In this document: positions 1-7,481 of the stretch, piece after piece
How the letters are laid out: every line of letters begins with the position of its first letter
How positions within the stretch are numbered: position 1 is the stretch's first letter
Assembly: GCF_003634705.1 (NCBI RefSeq)
Contig: NZ_RBWU01000007.1
Span: forward strand, 186,001 to 250,000
Reading direction: 5' to 3'
Length of the DNA: 64,000 nucleotides
From: Actinomadura pelletieri DSM 43383
Lineage (GTDB): Bacteria > Actinomycetota > Actinomycetes > Streptosporangiales > Streptosporangiaceae
The notes under the pieces: model-generated
The model's database searches: none
Told to the model about the DNA's origin: nothing
What the model saw: the letters and a program-made list of their open reading frames with translations, nothing else
Translations under genes and position numbers: made by a program

Positions 1-164
1 CAGGATTTTCTCGAAGTCGAACTCGGGGGGTAACAAGGGAGCCCTTCGCTGTCTCGTCTGTCGAATGCCGGTCCAATGTTAGCCATCGGTTCTGGTCGCG
101 TCGGGTGGAATCGACTGTTGGCCGGGGAAAATGCTCGGGGAAGCGAAATATTCAGAGATTTTCG
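1..164. other. Left edge without a supportable gene
   Basis: A plus-strand frame ends at 31-33 after ten codons, which could be the tail of a gene to the left. No domain can be recognised in so short a tail. The rest is non-coding and includes the 3' flank of the yidC-like gene. Confidence 0.4.
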
Positions 165-857
165 CTAGTGGCCGGTCGCGATCGGTTTGCGGTGCAGGAT
201 CGTGCGTTCTGCGGCAGTCCAGGCGGTCGATGTCAGTAGGTACAGGCCTGCTGCCAGGGGGACGAAAGCCGCCACGGCGACCGTTCCGAAAGGTGCGAGG
301 CGGGCGGCCGTGCCTATCGGGCCCTCGGCCGTCACTCGGCGGGACGACCACGTGGCCACGGCTGCTAGAAGCGCGAACAGGCCCAGGAAGACCAGGGAGG
401 GCGGGGAGAACAGGCCGGCGCCGACGACGCCGATCCAGTTCTGTCCGAGCGGTGCCGCCAGCAGTGTGTGCGTGAGGAGCAGGTTCTGGTGGCCCGCGAC
501 CGTCGCGGAGACGAACAGTCGGTACATGACCATGAAGAAGGGCACCTGTACGAGCAACGGCAGGCATCCGGCGGCCGGTGAGACGCCGTCTGCCTCGAAG
601 AGGGCGGCCGTCTCCCGCCGGAGCCGCTGCGGATCGTTCGCGTGCTTCTTCTGGAGCTTCCATACCTCGGGCATCAGGCGGGTCCGTGCCCGTTCGCCGC
701 GCGCGACGGCGACGGACAGCGGAACCATCAGGAGGCGCACCGCGGCGGTGAACACGACGATCGCGAGCGCGGTCGCGAGACCGCCCGCGAGCGGGTGCAG
801 GACGTCCGCGAGCCCTCCGACGAGGGCGGCGGCGATCGAAACGGGAAAGTCGAGCAT
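165..857 (-). CDS. YidC/Oxa1-type membrane protein insertase paralogue
   Basis: 230 residues, with the five-segment layout of the YidC/Oxa1/Alb3 core: hydrophobic stretches near residues 20-45, 95-118, 135-158, 165-185 and 188-210, and a basic cytoplasmic loop after the first segment. The AAGCLPLLVQVPFFMVMYRL segment is typical of the family. YidC inserts and folds membrane proteins beside or after SecYEG. The expected genomic yidC lies with rpmH-rnpA; none of those genes is here, so this looks like a second, shorter copy without the long basic tail. GGAAGG about 9 bases before the ATG supports the start. It is followed by the DUF6412 gene upstream on the same strand, likely one transcript. 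Confidence 0.85.
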   Translation of the reverse strand: MLDFPVSIAAALVGGLADVLHPLAGGLATALAIVVFTAAVRLLMVPLSVAVARGERARTRLMPEVWKLQKKHANDPQRLRRETAALFEADGVSPAAGCLPLLVQVPFFMVMYRLFVSATVAGHQNLLLTHTLLAAPLGQNWIGVVGAGLFSPPSLVFLGLFALLAAVATWSSRRVTAEGPIGTAARLAPFGTVAVAAFVPLAAGLYLLTSTAWTAAERTILHRKPIATGH

Positions 858-903
858 GGGAGAGCCTTCCGGAGAGAGGAGATCGGTGGCGTGCCGGCCG
901 CGC

Positions 904-1191
904 TCAGGCGGCCGCGATCTCCGTTCCGGGGGCTCGGGGACGGGGACGTCCCGCCGCGTCCGGATCGCGTTGCGGAAGGTAGGCCGTGCGGAGGGTTCGG
1001 TCGCGCAGGGTCGTCCGGACCCGTGCCGGTGTGGAGTGGTGGCGGGTCGTGGAGAGCCGCGCGCCGGCCAGGAACAGCAGGCCCGTCACGGCGACCGTGG
1101 CCAGGGCCAGCAGGATCGGGCCGTCGGAGGCGGCCCACCCGGCCACGGCGAATCCGCGGAGTGTCGCGGAGATCACCAGTGACCAGATCAC
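904..1191 (-). CDS. Small membrane protein, DUF6412-like
   Basis: 95 residues from a GTG preceded by GAGAAGG about 9 bases away. A longer reading is open upstream but its product is compositionally non-coding. The N-terminal 45 residues hold two hydrophobic segments (IWSLVISATLRGFAVAGW and ILLALATVAVTGLLFLAGA); the tail is Arg/Thr-rich and charged. The pattern fits the small DUF6412 proteins that I recall lying beside YidC-type insertases in actinomycetes. It probably shares a transcript with the YidC paralogue 46 bases downstream. Function unknown; a role with the insertase is inference from adjacency only. Confidence 0.65.
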   Translation of the reverse strand: MIWSLVISATLRGFAVAGWAASDGPILLALATVAVTGLLFLAGARLSTTRHHSTPARVRTTLRDRTLRTAYLPQRDPDAAGRPRPRAPGTEIAAA

Positions 1192-1430
1192 GTGCGGGCC
1201 CTTCTCGACGGTGTCCGTTCTGATCGACGCTCGCCGGGCGCGGTGGGTTCCCCGATGTTCGGTATGCGTGTTTCTTCCGTGAGTGGGCGAAATTTCCGGG
1301 CGGGGGCATACTGCGGAGCGGGTAGGGTCAACTGCCGGACTCGCCCGGCGGCGGCGTTTCAGCGTCGGCCGGGCATCGCGCCCTGGGTAGGGTCGTGAGG
1401 TTTCCGGCACGTGAGCGGCGAGGTGGACGC

Positions 1431-1946
1431 GTGAGCAAGGTCGATGTGCTGATCCGGCGGCTGGATCCCGGGCTTCCCCTACCCCGGTACGCGCATCCGG
1501 GCGACGCGGGCGCCGATCTCGTCGCGGCCGTGGACGTCCGGCTGCCCCCCGGGGAACGCGCCGTCGTCCCGACCGGCATGGCGATCGCGCTGCCCGATGG
1601 CTACGCCGCTTTCATTCACCCCAGGTCCGGTTTGGGCGCTAGGTTGGGGGTGACGATAGTCAACGCACCCGGTACGGTCGACGCCGGCTATCGGGGTGAG
1701 ATCAAGGTGACCCTGCTGAACACCGACCCCCGCGCCACGGTGAGCCTGCGGCGTGGAGATCGCATCGCGCAGATGGTCGTGCAGCGGGTGGAACGGGCGG
1801 TGTTCCACGAGGTCGCGGAGCTTCCCGGATCGGCGCGCGGAACCGACGGATTCGGCTCCACCGGCGGATTCGGTCGCGGACCCGGCGAGCGTGGGCTCGC
1901 GGGCGCGGATAATGCAGGCAATGAGCACAGTCGAGAAGGAGCGTGA
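1431..1946 (+). CDS. dut: Deoxyuridine 5'-triphosphate nucleotidohydrolase (dUTPase)
   Basis: Hydrolyses dUTP to dUMP and pyrophosphate, keeping uracil out of DNA and feeding dTMP synthesis. All five trimeric-dUTPase motifs are present in order: AHPGDAGADL, PRSGLG, NAPGTVDAGYRGEI, GDRIAQMVV and the C-terminal GTDGFGSTGG. I start at the GTG with GAGGTGG just upstream, giving 171 residues; an in-frame start 36 bases earlier lacks a ribosome site. The segment after motif 5 (about 25 residues) is longer than in E. coli. It is four bases from the DUF3710 gene, as in the mycobacterial dut-Rv2696c pair. Confidence 0.97.
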   Translation: MSKVDVLIRRLDPGLPLPRYAHPGDAGADLVAAVDVRLPPGERAVVPTGMAIALPDGYAAFIHPRSGLGARLGVTIVNAPGTVDAGYRGEIKVTLLNTDPRATVSLRRGDRIAQMVVQRVERAVFHEVAELPGSARGTDGFGSTGGFGRGPGERGLAGADNAGNEHSREGA

Positions 1947-1949
1947 ATC

Positions 1950-2777
1950 GTGGTTTTTGGACGTCGCCGGCAGGCCGAGGAGCCCGAGAAGGGGCCCGAG
2001 GTGACCGAGGAGCCGGCGGAGACCGCCGAGGAGGCTCCCGCCGATGAGGCCGCCGCCGAGGCGGCGCCCGCCGGAGGCGGTCCCTGGGACTCCGAGGACT
2101 CCTTCCCCGATTTGCAGCGGCTCGACTTCGGGTCCCTCCGGATTCCGGTGGCGGAGGGGCTCGGTTTCCAGGTGAACTTCGAGGCCACCCAGGTGGACGA
2201 GGAGGGCAACCCGCTCGACGGGCGTCCCGTCGCGGTCCTGGTGCAGTACGAGGAGAGCGCCATGCAGTTGCAGGCGTTCGCGGCCCCGAAGCGCAGCGGC
2301 ATCTGGGACGACGTGCGCCGTGAGACCGCCAAGGACATCCAGGAGGAGGCCAAGGGCCAGATCCAGGAGGGCGAGGGCCCGTTCGGCCCCGAACTGCTGG
2401 CGATGGTGCCGCAGCCGCTGACCGAGGAGGTCCTCGCGGAGATGCCGGAGGACTTCCGCGCGCAGATCCCCGCCGAGTTCATCGAGCAGGGGTGGGCGCC
2501 GCAGATCATCCGTTTCCTCGGTGTGGACGGCCCCCGCTGGTTCCTGCAGGCCGTCGTGCAGGGCGCCGCGATCGAGAACGAGGAGCAGTGGCAGGTCCTG
2601 GAGGACGTGCTGCGCGGTGTCGTCGTCGTCCGCGGTGACGCCCCCATGCCCCCGCGCGACCTGCTGGAGTTGCAGATCCCGAAGGAGTTCCGCGAGGGCG
2701 GCACCGAGGAGGAAGAGGAGGCCGTGGAGACCTTCGACCCCTTCGAGCGCGGCCCCGAGATCACCGAGGTTCGCTGA
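1950..2777 (+). CDS. DUF3710 domain protein
   Basis: 275 residues. An acidic Glu/Ala-rich N-terminus (residues 1-50) precedes a conserved globular domain (about 55-255) and an acidic tail. The family is actinobacterial and sits next to dut in many genomes (Rv2696c in M. tuberculosis). No enzymatic motif, signal peptide or membrane segment is visible, so it should be cytoplasmic. The GTG start overlaps the end of dut by spacing only: GAGAAGGAGCG lies 6-16 bases upstream, inside dut, and the two genes are probably co-transcribed. A strong terminator follows directly. Function unknown. Confidence 0.9.
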   Translation: MVFGRRRQAEEPEKGPEVTEEPAETAEEAPADEAAAEAAPAGGGPWDSEDSFPDLQRLDFGSLRIPVAEGLGFQVNFEATQVDEEGNPLDGRPVAVLVQYEESAMQLQAFAAPKRSGIWDDVRRETAKDIQEEAKGQIQEGEGPFGPELLAMVPQPLTEEVLAEMPEDFRAQIPAEFIEQGWAPQIIRFLGVDGPRWFLQAVVQGAAIENEEQWQVLEDVLRGVVVVRGDAPMPPRDLLELQIPKEFREGGTEEEEEAVETFDPFERGPEITEVR

Positions 2778-2785
2778 CCCGGACA

Positions 2786-2825
2786 CCGGCCGCACGCCTT
2801 TACGGACGTGCGGCCGGCGGTTTTT
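2786..2825 (+). terminator. Intrinsic terminator of the dut-DUF3710 unit
   Basis: An 11-bp perfect GC-rich stem (CCGGCCGCACG at 2786-2796 with its complement at 2807-2817) and a 10-base loop are followed after CGG by five T. It begins nine bases after the DUF3710 stop codon. It also insulates the small bL37 gene downstream, which therefore should have its own promoter between about 2826 and 2885. Confidence 0.88.
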
Positions 2826-2885
2826 CGCGGGGTCGTGCGCGGCCCGGACCTTGCCTTCGACGCCTCCCGGGTGCTGAATCAGGAC

Positions 2886-2966
2886 ATGTCGAAGAAGACG
2901 CGGAAACGCCGGGCCCGTAAGCGCAGCAAGTCCAACAAGGGCAGGCGGCCCAACGCCCGCCACTGA
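2886..2966 (+). CDS. 50S ribosomal protein bL37 (26 residues)
   Basis: A 26-codon ATG-TGA frame whose product starts MSKKTRKRRARKRSKSNKG and ends RRPNARH. It is extremely basic (more than half Lys/Arg). The pattern, including K-x-N-x-G-[KR]-RPN, matches the 24-26-residue bL37 protein found in mycobacterial ribosome structures, which lies near helix 15 of 23S rRNA. Its position just after a terminator and five bases from the convergent PIG-L stop codon makes a chance frame unlikely. The ribosome site is weak (AGGA only one base from ATG; GCTGAATCAGG further up). A gene this short is easily missed by gene callers. Confidence 0.8.
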   Translation: MSKKTRKRRARKRSKSNKGRRPNARH

Positions 2967-2971
2967 GCGTT

Positions 2972-3673
2972 CTAGCCCTCGATCATCTCGAACGTGATCG
3001 CGTGCTCGACGCCGACGGCGCGTCCCGCCTCCTCGGCGGCGCCGGTGAGGAACGCCGCCGCGTCGAACTCGGCGCCCAGGTTCGAGAAGTACACCTCGTG
3101 CGCGAGCAGCGAGTCGATGCCCGCCCGCAGGTGGCCGGTCACGTCCACATAGTGCGTGGCCCGCGGTGACCCGCCGAACAGCGCGAACCGCACGCCCTGC
3201 CACGGGTCGAGGCCGAGGTCGCGGAACACCCACCGGTTGGCGGCGTCCCTGATCGCGTCCGCGACGGCGAGCCCGAGGACCCGGTGGTCGGCCATGTTGA
3301 ACCCGCCGCCGGGAAACGTCTCCCGGAAGTTCAGCGACAGCACCACCTCCGGCCGGTGCCGCCGGATCGCGGCGGCGAGCGAGCGCCGCAGCGGCAGCCT
3401 GTACTCCAGCACGCCGTCCGGGAAGTCGAGGAACTCCACGGTCTCCACGCCGACGATCCGCGCCGCCTCGACCTGCTCGGCGCTGCGGATCCGGGCGACC
3501 TCGTCCGGTTCCATCGAGTCGATCCCGGCCTCGCCGCGGGTCGCCATCACCTCGACCACGGTTTTGCCCTGACCGGTCCACTTCGCGATCGCCGCGGACG
3601 TTCCGTACTCGACGTCGTCGGGGTGCGCGACGAGCGCCAGCGCCCTTTCCCAGTCCTCAGGTACCTCGTCCAT
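2972..3673 (-). CDS. PIG-L family N-deacetylase
   Basis: 233 residues. The zinc motif AHPDDVEYG lies near residue 17 and the third ligand region is ADHRVLG near residue 135, as in MshB, Mca and LmbE-type amidohydrolases that remove acetyl or acyl groups from GlcNAc-type substrates. The substrate cannot be told from sequence; a mycothiol-related role is possible but no other msh gene is nearby. I take the ATG with GAGGATGAGGGG directly upstream; a GTG six codons earlier is the alternative. It lies 20 bases downstream of the ArsB/NhaD transporter gene and is likely co-transcribed with it. Confidence 0.88.
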   Translation of the reverse strand: MDEVPEDWERALALVAHPDDVEYGTSAAIAKWTGQGKTVVEVMATRGEAGIDSMEPDEVARIRSAEQVEAARIVGVETVEFLDFPDGVLEYRLPLRRSLAAAIRRHRPEVVLSLNFRETFPGGGFNMADHRVLGLAVADAIRDAANRWVFRDLGLDPWQGVRFALFGGSPRATHYVDVTGHLRAGIDSLLAHEVYFSNLGAEFDAAAFLTGAAEEAGRAVGVEHAITFEMIEG

Positions 3674-3693
3674 CCCCTCATCCTCGCCCACGG

Positions 3694-4974
3694 TTACAGG
3701 TAGCGCAGCCACAGGTACGGGGTGGCGAGAGCGACCGTGATCAGGGTGACGACGAGGCCGTACCGGGTGAAGTACCAGAAGCTGATGGGCGAGCCGTGGC
3801 GGGCGGCGATGCCGAGGACGACGACGTTGGCGCTGGCGCCGATCGCGGTGGCGTTGCCGCCGAGGTCGGCGCCGAGGGCGAGCGCCCACCACAGGACCTG
3901 GCCGTCGTCGCCGGGGTACTGCTGGACGAGGTCCGACACGATCGGGCTCATCGTCGCGACGTAGGGGATGTTGTCCACGATCGCCGACAGCCCGGCCGAC
4001 GCCCACAGCAGCAGCATCGACGCGGCGCCGAGCCGGCCCTCGGTGGCGTCGGCGGCGGCCTCGGAGATCTCGCCGATCACACCGGTCTCGACCAGCCCGC
4101 CGACCATCACGAACAGCCCGGCGAAGAACACCAGCGTCGGCCACTCGACCTCGCTCAGCGCGTCCTCGGTGGTCACCTTGGTGGCGGCGACGAGCAGCCC
4201 GGCGCCGAGGAGCGCCACGACGGACGGCTCGTAGTGCAGCACGGGGTGGAGCACGAACGCGGCGACGACCACGGCGAGGACGGCGAGGCCCTGCACGAGC
4301 AGCCGCCGGTCGGTGATGACCTCCCGTTCCCGCAACGCCATGACCTCGGCGGCGCGGTCCGGGTCGTAGCGGAACGCAGAGCGGAACAGCCAGCGGCAGA
4401 GCAGGCAGAACACCACCATCAGCAGCACGACCAGCGGCGCCAGATGGACGAGGAAGTCGTTGAACGACAGATCGCCGCGGCTCGCGATGATGATGTTGGG
4501 CGGGTCGCCCACCAGCGTGGCGGTGCCGCCGATGTTGGACGCCATCACCTCGGCGACGAGGTACGGCTCGGGTCGCAGGGCGAGTCGTTCGCAGACGAGG
4601 AACGTGACCGGCGCGATCAGCAGCACGGTGGTGACGTTGTCCAGCAGCCCCGACGCGACCGCGGTGAGGGCGACCAGCATCACCATCAGTCGATAGGGGC
4701 GGCCCCGCGCCCGCTTGGCGGCCCAGATCGCCACGTACTCGAACACGCCGGTCTGCCGCAGCACCGACACGATCACCATCATCCCGAGGAGAAGGAAGAT
4801 GACGTTCCAGTCGATCCCGGACTCCTCGGAGTAGAAGGAGTCCTCCGCGTCGGTGATGTGCAGGAGCAGCATCAGGCCGGCGCCGCCGAGCGCCACCGCC
4901 GTCCGGTGCACCTTCTCGGTGGCTATCAAGACGTAGGCGCAGAGGAAGATGACGATCGCGACTGTGGCCTGCAC
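3694..4974 (-). CDS. ArsB/NhaD-type ion transporter (SLC13/citrate-transporter clan)
   Basis: 426 residues with about 10-12 membrane segments. It is typical of the ArsB/NhaD branch: ILIATEKVHRTAVALGGAG near the N-terminus, the conserved SGLLDNVTTVLLIAP, SNIGGTATLVGDPPNI and AIVDNIPYVATMSP hairpins, and GADLGGNATAIGASANV near the C-terminus. Relatives export Na+ in exchange for H+ or arsenite; there is no ars gene here, so Na+/H+ antiport is more likely. The GTG start has AGGAG six bases upstream. The leader carries a stem whose 3' arm ends at the ribosome site, so expression is probably controlled after transcription begins. PIG-L follows in the same unit. Confidence 0.88.
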   Translation of the reverse strand: MQATVAIVIFLCAYVLIATEKVHRTAVALGGAGLMLLLHITDAEDSFYSEESGIDWNVIFLLLGMMVIVSVLRQTGVFEYVAIWAAKRARGRPYRLMVMLVALTAVASGLLDNVTTVLLIAPVTFLVCERLALRPEPYLVAEVMASNIGGTATLVGDPPNIIIASRGDLSFNDFLVHLAPLVVLLMVVFCLLCRWLFRSAFRYDPDRAAEVMALREREVITDRRLLVQGLAVLAVVVAAFVLHPVLHYEPSVVALLGAGLLVAATKVTTEDALSEVEWPTLVFFAGLFVMVGGLVETGVIGEISEAAADATEGRLGAASMLLLWASAGLSAIVDNIPYVATMSPIVSDLVQQYPGDDGQVLWWALALGADLGGNATAIGASANVVVLGIAARHGSPISFWYFTRYGLVVTLITVALATPYLWLRYL

Positions 4975-4984
4975 GAAGTCTCCT

Positions 4985-5035
4985 GATCGGCGTACGCGTG
5001 ACGGGACCTGCCGACCAGACTTCCCGGCGCACCGT
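4985..5035 (-). promoter_or_regulatory. Candidate structured leader RNA of the ArsB/NhaD gene
   Basis: On the minus strand GGTCGGC (5016-5010) can pair with GCCGATC (4991-4985), seven pairs with one G-U, around an 18-base loop. The 3' arm ends two bases from AGGAG of the transporter. Just upstream lies GGTGCGCCGGGAAGTCT, which looks like a conserved internal loop. A cation-responsive riboswitch or attenuator is plausible in front of an ion antiporter. I cannot assign a known class. Confidence 0.4.
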
Positions 5036-5216
5036 CAGCGACTGTAACCCGTCCCCGTCGGGCGGGGCGACACCGGGGGGCGGCCCGGAGCCCCGGCGAG
5101 GGTGGGGTTTTGTCTACCCCGATCGGCGTGCTGGACCCATCCTCCGCGGCCGTCGCCGTCCGTAACTTCGATCTCGCAGGCGCTCCAGAACGGGGCGATG
5201 GGCGGAAGGTAAGGCG

Positions 5217-6026
5217 ATGATCGGACGTAAGGGATCGGCCCCCACGGGCGGGGCACAGAGCCACCCCCAGGGGGAGGCGCTGCGCCTGGAAGGCGTGCGG
5301 AAGGTGTACGGCGCCGAAGGCAACCGGGTGGTCGCGCTGGACGGCGTGTCGCTGTCGCTGCCGACGGGGTCGTTCACCGCGGTGATGGGGCCGTCCGGGT
5401 CGGGCAAGAGCACGCTGCTCCAGTGCGCGGCCGGCCTCGACCGTCCCACCGAGGGGCGGATCTTCGTGGACGGCGCCGAACTGTCCGGGGACGACGAGGC
5501 CGCGTTGACGAAGTTCCGCAGGGAGCGGATCGGATTCGTCTTCCAGCAGTTCAACCTGCTGCCGACGCTGACCGTGACGCAGAACGTGGTGCTGCCCTTG
5601 AAGCTCGCGGGCCGGAAGGTGGACCGGCGGGCGGCGCGGACCGTCCTCGACCGCGTCGGACTCGGCGAGCGGCTCGATCATCTGCCGGCGGAGCTGTCCG
5701 GCGGGCAGCAGCAGCGCGTGGCGATCGCGCGGGCGCTGGTGACGCGGCCGCGGGTGCTGTTCGCGGACGAGCCGACCGGCGCGCTGGACACCCGGAGCGC
5801 CCGTGACGTGCTGGGACTGCTGCGGGAGTCGGTGCGGGTCTCCGGGCAGACGATCGTGATGGTCACCCACGACCCCGTCGCCGCGTCCTTCGCGGACGCC
5901 GTCCTGTACCTGGCGGACGGACGGATCGTCGGCCGGCAGAGCGCGCCGACCGCCGAGGCCGTCGCGGAACGGATGACGCACCTGGCCGAAGAGGTCGAGC
6001 GGCAGCGGACGATGGCGGAGGCGTGA
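5217..6026 (+). CDS. ABC transporter ATP-binding protein (MacB/LolD type)
   Basis: 269 residues. Walker A GPSGSGKST is near residue 60, the Q-loop QQFNLLPTLT near 118, the signature LSGGQQQRVA near 160 and Walker B VLFADEPTG near 180, with the H-loop VTHD near 218. Together these define the MacB/LolD/BceA subfamily that works with FtsX-type permeases in peptide, lipid or antibiotic export or sensing. GGAAGGTAAGG precedes the ATG. The next gene encodes the matching permease and overlaps its stop region. No two-component pair is adjacent. The substrate is unknown. Confidence 0.93.
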   Translation: MIGRKGSAPTGGAQSHPQGEALRLEGVRKVYGAEGNRVVALDGVSLSLPTGSFTAVMGPSGSGKSTLLQCAAGLDRPTEGRIFVDGAELSGDDEAALTKFRRERIGFVFQQFNLLPTLTVTQNVVLPLKLAGRKVDRRAARTVLDRVGLGERLDHLPAELSGGQQQRVAIARALVTRPRVLFADEPTGALDTRSARDVLGLLRESVRVSGQTIVMVTHDPVAASFADAVLYLADGRIVGRQSAPTAEAVAERMTHLAEEVERQRTMAEA

Positions 6027-6028
6027 CG

Positions 6029-7387
6029 ATGTTCCAGTTGGCGATCAGTTCACTGCGCAGGCGGACCGGGGCGTTCGCGGCGAGCTTCCTCGCGATGTTC
6101 CTCGGCTCGGCGATCATCATGGCGTTCGCGTCGATGCTGGACACGGCGGAGGCGAGCGACGCGACCGGAACGGCCAGGGAGACCCTCGTCGTGATGGCGA
6201 ACGTCGTCGGCGGCTGGGGCCTGCTGCTGGTGATCTTCGCGGTCACCTCGACGCTGACCCTGTCCGTCCGGCAGCGGGCCGCGGAGGTCGCGCTGCTGAA
6301 GAGCGTCGGCGCGACCCCGGCGCAGCTCGCCCGCATGATCGTCGGTGAGGCGGCGGCCCTGGCGGTGGCGGCGGCGCTGCTCGGGATCGTTCCGGGGATG
6401 CTGCTCGGCCGGGGGCTGCTCGGCCTGCTGCACGACACCGACCAGGTCCCGGCGGACGTCGGGTACAGCTTCGGCCCGGTCGCCCTGTCCATGGGCGTCG
6501 GCATCACGATCGTGTCCGCGGTCGGCGCCGCGCTGATCACCGCCCGCCGCACGACCCGCGTCCGGGTCACCGAGTCGCTGACGGCCGCGGCCGTCGACAC
6601 CGGCCGGCTGACCAGGAAGCGCATCGTGTTCGCGGTGATCTTCCTCCTGGTCGCGCTCCAGCAGGCGATCATCACCGTGACCGTGATGGACGGCAAGGGC
6701 ACCGACGCGATGGCGACGTCCGGGCAGGCCGACATTTTCGCCGCGATCGGGCTGGCGCTGCTCGCCCCGGCGATCATGCGGCGGGTGACGGCGCTGGTGG
6801 CGCGTCCGCTGGGCCGGTTCGGCGGCGCGGCGGGCGGGCTCGCCGCCGACACCATGCGCCGCCGCACCTCCGCGCTGGCCTCCGCCGTCACGCCGATCAT
6901 CCTGTTCGTCGCGACGGCCGTCGGGACGCTGTTCCTGCAGGCCACCGAGAACGCGGCGGTGGCCGCCTCCGGGCTCGCCAAGACCACCGAGCAGAAGAAC
7001 ATCGAGACGCTCAACTTCGTGGTCATCGGCATGGTGGTGCTGTTCACCGCGATCATGCTGGTCAACACGCTGGTCGCGGCGACCGCGCACCGGCGCCGCG
7101 AGTTCGGCCAGACGCGGCTGGCGGGCGCGACGCCCGGCCAGGTGCTCGGCGCCGTCGCGGTCGAGTCGGCGGTGCTGACCGTCACCGGGGTCCTCGTCGG
7201 GACGGTCGCGTCCGTCTTCACCATCGTCCCGTTCGGGCTCGCCCGGCACGACTCGGCCACCCCGGACGGAAGCGTCTGGACCTACCTCGCCGTGGTGGCG
7301 CTCGCCGCCGTCCTCACCGGGGCCACCGCCTACGCGGCGACCCGCCGCGCCGTCCGCGTCCCCGCGGTCGAGGCGGCGCTGCACTGA
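6029..7387 (+). CDS. ABC transporter permease, FtsX/MacB domain family
   Basis: 452 residues. It has an N-terminal membrane anchor (residues 10-30), a first three-segment FtsX-like block (about 60-190), a linker with two further segments, and a second FtsX block (about 330-450). In the first block the motif RQRAAEVALLKSVGATPAQLARM is the usual coupling-helix sequence. There is no large extracellular domain, unlike MacB. GGAGG stands seven bases before the ATG I use; a GTG two codons earlier overlaps the ATPase stop as GTGA. It forms an exporter with the preceding ATPase. A strong hairpin follows the gene. Confidence 0.9.
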   Translation: MFQLAISSLRRRTGAFAASFLAMFLGSAIIMAFASMLDTAEASDATGTARETLVVMANVVGGWGLLLVIFAVTSTLTLSVRQRAAEVALLKSVGATPAQLARMIVGEAAALAVAAALLGIVPGMLLGRGLLGLLHDTDQVPADVGYSFGPVALSMGVGITIVSAVGAALITARRTTRVRVTESLTAAAVDTGRLTRKRIVFAVIFLLVALQQAIITVTVMDGKGTDAMATSGQADIFAAIGLALLAPAIMRRVTALVARPLGRFGGAAGGLAADTMRRRTSALASAVTPIILFVATAVGTLFLQATENAAVAASGLAKTTEQKNIETLNFVVIGMVVLFTAIMLVNTLVAATAHRRREFGQTRLAGATPGQVLGAVAVESAVLTVTGVLVGTVASVFTIVPFGLARHDSATPDGSVWTYLAVVALAAVLTGATAYAATRRAVRVPAVEAALH

Positions 7388-7416
7388 ACCCGGCCGCCGG
7401 AACCCGGCACGTGCCA

Positions 7417-7449
7417 CGTGGGCGCACCTCCGCACGGAGGGCGCCCACG
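7417..7449 (+). terminator. Hairpin terminator after the ABC transporter genes
   Basis: CGTGGGCGC at 7417-7425 and GCGCCCACG at 7441-7449 form the outer nine pairs, and CCTCC/GGAGG the inner five, closed by a GCAC loop with one bulged A. No T-run follows, which is common for actinomycete hairpin terminators. It lies 30 bases after the permease stop and 33 before the murJ-like start. Confidence 0.75.
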
Positions 7450-7481
7450 CGGCATACTGGCGCGTCCTGGGGGTGGTGCCG

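Noticed and set aside
1..33. Ten-codon tail of a gene at the left edge
   Set aside because: QDFLEVELGG then TAA could be a C-terminus, but ten residues cannot identify a family or confirm frame.
2972..5032. A 686-codon open reading on the minus strand that would fuse a membrane-like protein to the PIG-L deacetylase
   Set aside because: Upstream of 3673 its product is Arg/Pro/Gly-rich and lies out of frame with the real ArsB/NhaD gene; the deacetylase has a good internal start.
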